Source: Membranipora membranacea (lineage: Eukaryota; Bryozoa; Gymnolaemata; Cheilostomatida; Membraniporidae). Taken from it: a stretch of 64,000 bases of DNA. This document shows, in pieces, positions 60,101 to 64,000 of this stretch. Position numbers and translations under genes: made by a program. Location of the stretch: positions 12,648,001-12,712,000 of the forward strand of contig OU612068.1 of assembly GCA_914767715.1 (NCBI GenBank), in the 5' to 3' direction. Every line of letters begins with the position of its first letter. The first letter of the stretch is position 1. A model generated the notes under the pieces. The model searched no databases. It was not told the origin of the DNA and saw only the letters and a program-made list of their open reading frames with translations.

Positions 60101-61221
60101 CAGATAAAGCTCTTATTGGCCTCATTCAAACTGCAGAATATTGGAATCCTCTGATTAACTGGTGGGTCATAACGCTGACTTGAAATTTCAAAAATTATAC
60201 CAAGGGAGGGTATCACGGTTTTTTTTCGCCGAGATCAAAAAATAGATTCGCTTCAAACTTACCTCATAGGGAGGAGCAACTCCTGCTCATCTCGAATCTG
60301 CAAATCGTTTGGCTCTGCGGCTTTTCACTCTCCGTCAGCGTCCGTTTTAATTAGGGTCACTTTTGCTAAAAAAAAACATGCCAAACGGCAGCATTGAAAA
60401 ATAAAAACTCTGTTGGATTCTTATCAAACTCCGACCAGTTCAAGCTCTTATTGGCCTCATTCAAACTGCAGAATATTGGAATCCTCTGATTAACTGGTGG
60501 GTCATAACGCTGACTTGAAGTTTCAAAAATTATACCAAGGGAGGGTATCATGGTTTTTTTTCGCCGAGATCAAAAAATAGATTCGCTTCAAACCTACCTC
60601 ATAGGGAGGAGCAACTCCTGTTCATCTCGAATCTGCAAACCGTTTGGCTCTGCGGCTTTTCACTCTCCGTCAGCGTCCGTTTTAATAAGGGTCACTTTTG
60701 CTAAAACAAAACATGCCAAACGGCAGCATTGAAAAATAAAAACTCTGTTGGATTCTTAACAAACTCCGACCAGTTCAAGCTCTTATTGGCCTCATTCAAA
60801 CTGCAGAATATTGGAATCCTCTGATTAACTGGTGGGTCATAACGCTGACTTGAAGTTTCAAAAATTATACCAAGGGAGGGTATCACGGTTTTTTTTCGCC
60901 GAGATCAAAAAATAGATTCGCTTCAAACCTACCTCATAGGGAGGAGCAACTCCTGCTCATCTCGAATCTGCAAACCGTTTGGCTCTGCGGCTTTTCACTC
61001 TCCGTCAGCGTCCGTTTTAAATAGGGTCACTTTTGCTAAAAAAAAACATGCCAAACGGCAGCATTGAAAAATAAAAACTCTGTTGGATTCTTATCAAACT
61101 CCGACCAGTTCAAGCTCTTATTGGCCTCAATCAAACTGCAGAATATAAGAATCCTCTGATTAACTGGTGGGTCATAACGCTGACTTGAAGTTTCAAAAAT
61201 TATACCAAGGGAGGGTATCAC
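54191..61221. repeat. Higher-order repeat: 8-monomer unit, 2678 bp, two copies and a third shortened by two monomers
   Basis: The first unit is 54191-56868 and the second starts at 56869. Matched markers at 2678 bp are CTTGAAATTTC (about 54490 and 57168), CAAACTTACC (54562 and 57240), AAAAAAAGATGCC (54675 and 57353), GATAAATAAAAAC (54703 and 57381), TTAACCGGTGG (55133 and 57811), GGTCCCTTTTGC (55667 and 58345), TATCATGG (55859 and 58537), AAAACAAAAC (56017 and 58695) and GGTCACATTTGC (56338 and 59016). From 59547 the match to the second unit is at 2009 bp instead: TTAACCGGTGG recurs at 59820, TATCATGG at 60546 and AAAACAAAAC at 60704. Two monomers (669 bp) were lost through the hybrid monomer at 59213-59546. 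Confidence 0.93.
59213..59546. repeat. Hybrid monomer marking an unequal crossover
   Basis: The left part matches the monomer ending at 56868 (CAAACCTACC, CAAACCG, GAAAAATAAA). The right part matches the one ending at 57537 (AAACTCTGACC, CTTATCGGCC). Diagnostic bases place the switch between 59393 (A rather than T) and 59427 (T rather than C), a 33-bp window. In the intact unit those two parents are adjacent but one monomer apart, so fusing them removes 669 bp. This fits the change of offset from 2678 to 2009 bp in the flanking sequence. Confidence 0.88.
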
Positions 61222-63921
61222 GGTTTTTTTTCGCCGAGATCAAAAAATAGATTCGCTTCAAACCTACCTCATAGGGAGGAGCAACTCCTGCTCATCTCGA
61301 ATCTGCAAACCGTTTGGCTCTGCGGCTTTTCACTCTCCGTCAGCGTCCGTTTTAATTAGGGTCACTTTTGCTAAAAAAAACATGCCAAACGGCAGCATTG
61401 AAAAATAAAAACTCTGTTGGATTCTTTTCAAACTCCGACCAGTTCAAGCTCTTATTGGCCTCATTCAAACTGCAGAATATTGGAATCCTCTGATTAACTG
61501 GAGGGTCATAACGCTGACTTGAAGTTTCAAAAATTATAACAAGGGAGGGTATCACGGTGTTTTTTCGCCGAGATCAAAAAATAGATTCGCTTCAAACCTA
61601 CCTCATATGGAGGAGCAACTCCTGCTCATCTCGAATCTGCAAACCGTTTGGCTCTGCGGCTTTTCACTCTCCGTCAGCGTCCGTTTTAATTAGGGTCACT
61701 TTTGCTATAAAAAAAACATGCCAAACGGCAGCATTGAAAAATAAAAACTCTGTTGGATTTTTATCAAACTCCGACCAGTTCAAGCCCTTATTGGCCTCAT
61801 TCAAACTGCAGAATATTGGAATCCTCTGATTAACTGGTGGGTCAAAACGCTGACTTGAAGTTTCAAAAATTATACCAAGGGAGGATATCACGGTTTTTTT
61901 TCGCCGAGATCAAAAAATAGATTCGCTTCAAACCTACCTCATAGGGAGGAGAAACTCCTGCTCATCTCGAATCTGCAAACCGTTTTGCTCTGCGGCTTTT
62001 CACTCTCCGTCAGCGTCCGTTTTAATTAGGGTCACTTTTGCTAAAAAAAAACATGCCAAACGGCAGCATTGAAAAATAAAAACTCTGTTGGATTCTTATC
62101 AAACTCCGACCAGTTCAAGCTCTTATTGGCCTCATTCAAACTGCAGAATATTGGAATCCTCTGATTAACTGGTGGGTCATAACGCTGACTTGAAGTTTCA
62201 AAAATTATACCAAGGGAGGGTATCACGGTTTTTTTTCGCCGAGATCAAACAATAGATTCGCTTCAAACCTACCTCATAGGGAGGAGCAACTCCTGCTCAT
62301 CTCGAATCTGCAAACCGTTTGGCTCTGCGGCTTTTCACTCTCCGTCAGCGTCCGTTTTAATTAGGGTCACTTTTGCTAAAAAAAAACATGCCAAACGGCA
62401 GCATTGAAAAATAAAAACTCTGTTGGATTCTTATCAAACTCCGACCAGTTCAAGCTCTTATTGGCCTCATTCAAACTGCAGAATATTGGAATCCTCTGAT
62501 TAACTGGTGGGTCATAACGCTGACTTGAAGTTTCAAAAATTATACCAAGGGAGGGTATCACGGTGTTTTTTCGCCGAGATCAAAAAATAGATTCGCTTCA
62601 AACCTACCTCATAGGGAGGAGCAACTCCTGCTCATCTCGAATCTGCAAACCTTTTGGCTCTGCGGCTTTTCACTCTCCGTCAGCGTCCGTTTTAATTAGG
62701 GTCACTTTTGCCAAAAAAAAACATGCCAAACGGCAGCATTGAAAAATAAAAACTCTGTTGGATTCTTATCAAACTCCGACCAGTTCAAGCTCTTATTGGC
62801 CTCATTCAAACTGCAGAATATTGGAATCCTCTGATTAACTGGTGGGTCATAACGCTGACTTGAAATTTCAAAAATTATACCAAGGGAGGGTATCACGGTT
62901 TTATTTCGCCGAGATCAAAAAATAGATTCGCTTCAAACTTACCTCATAGGGAGGAGCAACTCCTGCTCATCTCGAATCTGCAAATCGTTTGGCTCTGCGG
63001 CTTTTCACTCTCCGTCAGCGTCCGTTTTAATTAGGGTCACTTTTGCTAAAAAAAAACATGCCAAACGGCAGCATTGAAAAATAAAAACTCTGTTGGATTC
63101 TTATCAAACTCTGACCAGTTCAAGCTCTTATCGGCCTCATTCAAACTGCAGAATATTGGAATCCTCTGATTAACTGGTGGGTCATAACGCTGACTTGAAG
63201 TTTCAAAAATTATACCAAGGGAGGGTATCACGGTTTTTTTTCGCCGAGATCAAAAAATAGATTCGCTTCAAACCTACCTCATAGGGAGGAGCAACTCCTG
63301 CTCATCTCGAATCTGCAAACCGTTTGGCTCTGCGGCTTTTCACTCTCCGTCAGCGTCCGTTTTAATTAGGGTCACTTTTGCTAAAAAAAAACATGCCAAA
63401 CGGCAGCATTGAAAAATAAAAACTCTGTTGGATTCTTATCAAACTCCGACCAGTTCAAGCTCTTATTGGCCTCATTCAAACTGCAGAATATTGGAATCCT
63501 CTGATTAACTGGTGGGTCATAACGCTGACTTGAAGTTTCAAAAATTATACCAAGGGAGGGTATCACGGTGTTTTTTCGCCGAGATCAAAAAATAGATTCG
63601 CTTCAAACCTACCTCATAGGGAGGAGCAACTCCTGCTCATCTCGAATCTGCAAACCTTTTGGCTCTGCGGCTTTTCACTCTCCGTCAGCGTCCGTTTTAA
63701 TTAGGGTCACTTTTGCTAAAAAAAAACATGCCAAACGGCAGCATTGAAAAATAAAAACTCTGTTGGATTCTTATCAAACTCCGACCAGTTCAAGCTCTTA
63801 TTGGCCTCATTCAAACTGCAGAATATTGGAATCCTCTGATTAACTGGTGGGTCATAACGCTGACTTGAAATTTCAAAAATTATACCAAGGGAGGGTATCA
63901 CGGTTTTTTTTCGCCGAGATC
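61222..63921. repeat. Diverged continuation and start of another 8-monomer-type unit
   Basis: The first three monomers have private changes: TTCTTTTCAAAC near 61421, CTGGAGGGTC near 61498, TATAACAAGG near 61536, CATATGGAGG near 61604, GCTATAAAAAAAAC near 61703, CAAGCCC near 61782, GAGGATATC near 61881 and GAGAAAC near 61947. From about 62562 the order CTTGAAATTTC, CAAACTTACC, CTTATCGGCC, GGTGTTTTTT, CTTGAAATTTC matches the first four monomers of the 8-monomer unit. It lacks GATAAATAAAAAC and AAAGATGCC. The order GGTGTTTTTT then GAAATTTC also recurs at 1005 bp (62561 to 63566). Confidence 0.8.
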
Positions 63922-64000
63922 AAAAAATAGATTCGCTTCAAACTTACCTCATAGGGAGGAGCAACTCCTGCTCATCTCGAATCTGCAAATCGTTTGGCTC
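63922..64000. repeat. Partial monomer at the right edge
   Basis: Seventy-nine bases of monomer 192, starting at the A6 run, with the CAAACTTACC and CAAATCG variants typical of the copy after a GAAATTTC monomer. The array therefore continues beyond the window. Confidence 0.95.

Larger units (their letters stand above)
1..64000. repeat. 335-bp satellite DNA array spanning the whole window
   Basis: A single 335-bp unit is tandemly repeated head to tail with no change of orientation and no foreign insertion. A fixed landmark recurs at 315, 650, 986, 1322 and so on to 63901. The 190 steps sum to 63,586 bp, which is 64 bp short of 190 x 335. That deficit is accounted for by a 59-bp loss (18+41) in one place, a 41-bp loss in another, and small indels mostly in the A-tract and T-tract. 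Copies differ by a few substitutions each, so the array is highly homogenised. Known biology: such arrays are typical of eukaryotic centromeric, pericentromeric, subtelomeric or B-chromosome heterochromatin. Which of these applies, and in which species, cannot be read from the window. Both ends of the window lie inside the array. Confidence 0.98.

Noticed and set aside
932-61829. Plus-strand open frames of 60-109 codons (for example 932-1168, 20986-21315, 55863-56045 and 61557-61829)
   Set aside because: They appear only where T-tract or A-tract length happens to link frames. Several begin at GTG or at a chance ATG made by a single substitution (55863). They are shadows of the satellite, with no independent conservation.
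130-63901. Recurring 61- to 75-codon open frame on the minus strand of most monomers
   Set aside because: In the standard monomer the frame starts with GTG (complement of 313-315) and contains no ATG, so it is not a normal eukaryotic ORF. It is closed by stops in roughly one monomer in ten (for example near 3250, 14890, 26563 and 47460). Its end depends on A-tract length, and changes look random with respect to codon position. It is best explained by the repeat itself.
1-64000. CRISPR array, suggested by regular repeats
   Set aside because: The repeated unit is 335 bp and continuous. There are no short repeats separated by unique spacers, and no cas genes.
1-64000. Transposon or LTR remnants
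   Set aside because: No terminal inverted repeats, LTR pairs, target-site duplications or transposase or reverse-transcriptase fragments were seen; every stretch is accounted for by the 335-bp unit.

Overview
The whole window is one uninterrupted block of satellite DNA. A monomer of 335 bp is repeated head to tail in one orientation from the first base to the last. Following one fixed landmark (the GTGATAC complement near monomer position 315) from 315 to 63901 gives exactly 190 steps, so the window holds 191 complete monomers plus a 79-bp partial one at the right end. No unique sequence, protein-coding gene, RNA gene, CRISPR array or transposon insertion was found. Both array edges lie outside the window. 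The sequence points to a eukaryotic chromosome region of centromeric, pericentromeric, subtelomeric or B-chromosome heterochromatin type. The array length, a monomer near twice a nucleosome repeat, and nested higher-order repeats all fit this. I cannot name the organism or satellite family from the sequence alone.

The reference monomer (bases 1-335) is 42% G+C. It carries 13 CpG sites, one PstI site (230-235), an A-tract of 9 (132-140) and a T-tract of about 8 ending at 325. The T-tract faces the A6 that opens the next monomer across a 10-base loop. A 9-bp inverted repeat (69-77 and 144-152) and a small hairpin (36-48) are also present. Weak matches between the two halves at offsets of 167-171 bp suggest the monomer may be an old dimer of about 167-bp units.

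Layout, left to right: 1-7646 mostly monomeric, with a local triplet and one heavily diverged copy; 7647-11113 a 5-monomer unit (1677 bp) present twice; 11714-13727 a 2-monomer unit (671-672 bp) three times; 13728-18754 mixed and diverged; 18755-22341 alternating dimers plus a block with shared 41-bp deletions and an 18-bp junction; 22677-25360 a 4-monomer unit (1342 bp) twice; 25361-26703 irregular; 26704-32740 a 7-monomer unit (2347 bp) in two full copies and a rearranged third; 32741-35088 irregular; 35089-44136 a second 7-monomer unit (2346 bp) with a 4-monomer duplication (1340 bp) inside its third copy; 44137-46483 one diverged monomer and a monomer triplet; 46484-51177 alternation of two marked monomer types; 51178-54190 mixed, including a trimer also found in the 35-44 kb block; 54191-61221 an 8-monomer unit (2678 bp), with a hybrid monomer where copies were shortened by two monomers; 61222-64000 a further partial, diverged copy of that unit.

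There is no gene network here. What the window records is the turnover of a satellite: local amplification, unequal exchange, microhomology-sized deletions and spread of variants. The recurring short open frames are by-products of the repeat; most start with GTG and contain no ATG, so I do not call them genes. I saw no convincing undescribed functional system. The most informative items are the recombination junctions and the nested higher-order structure.
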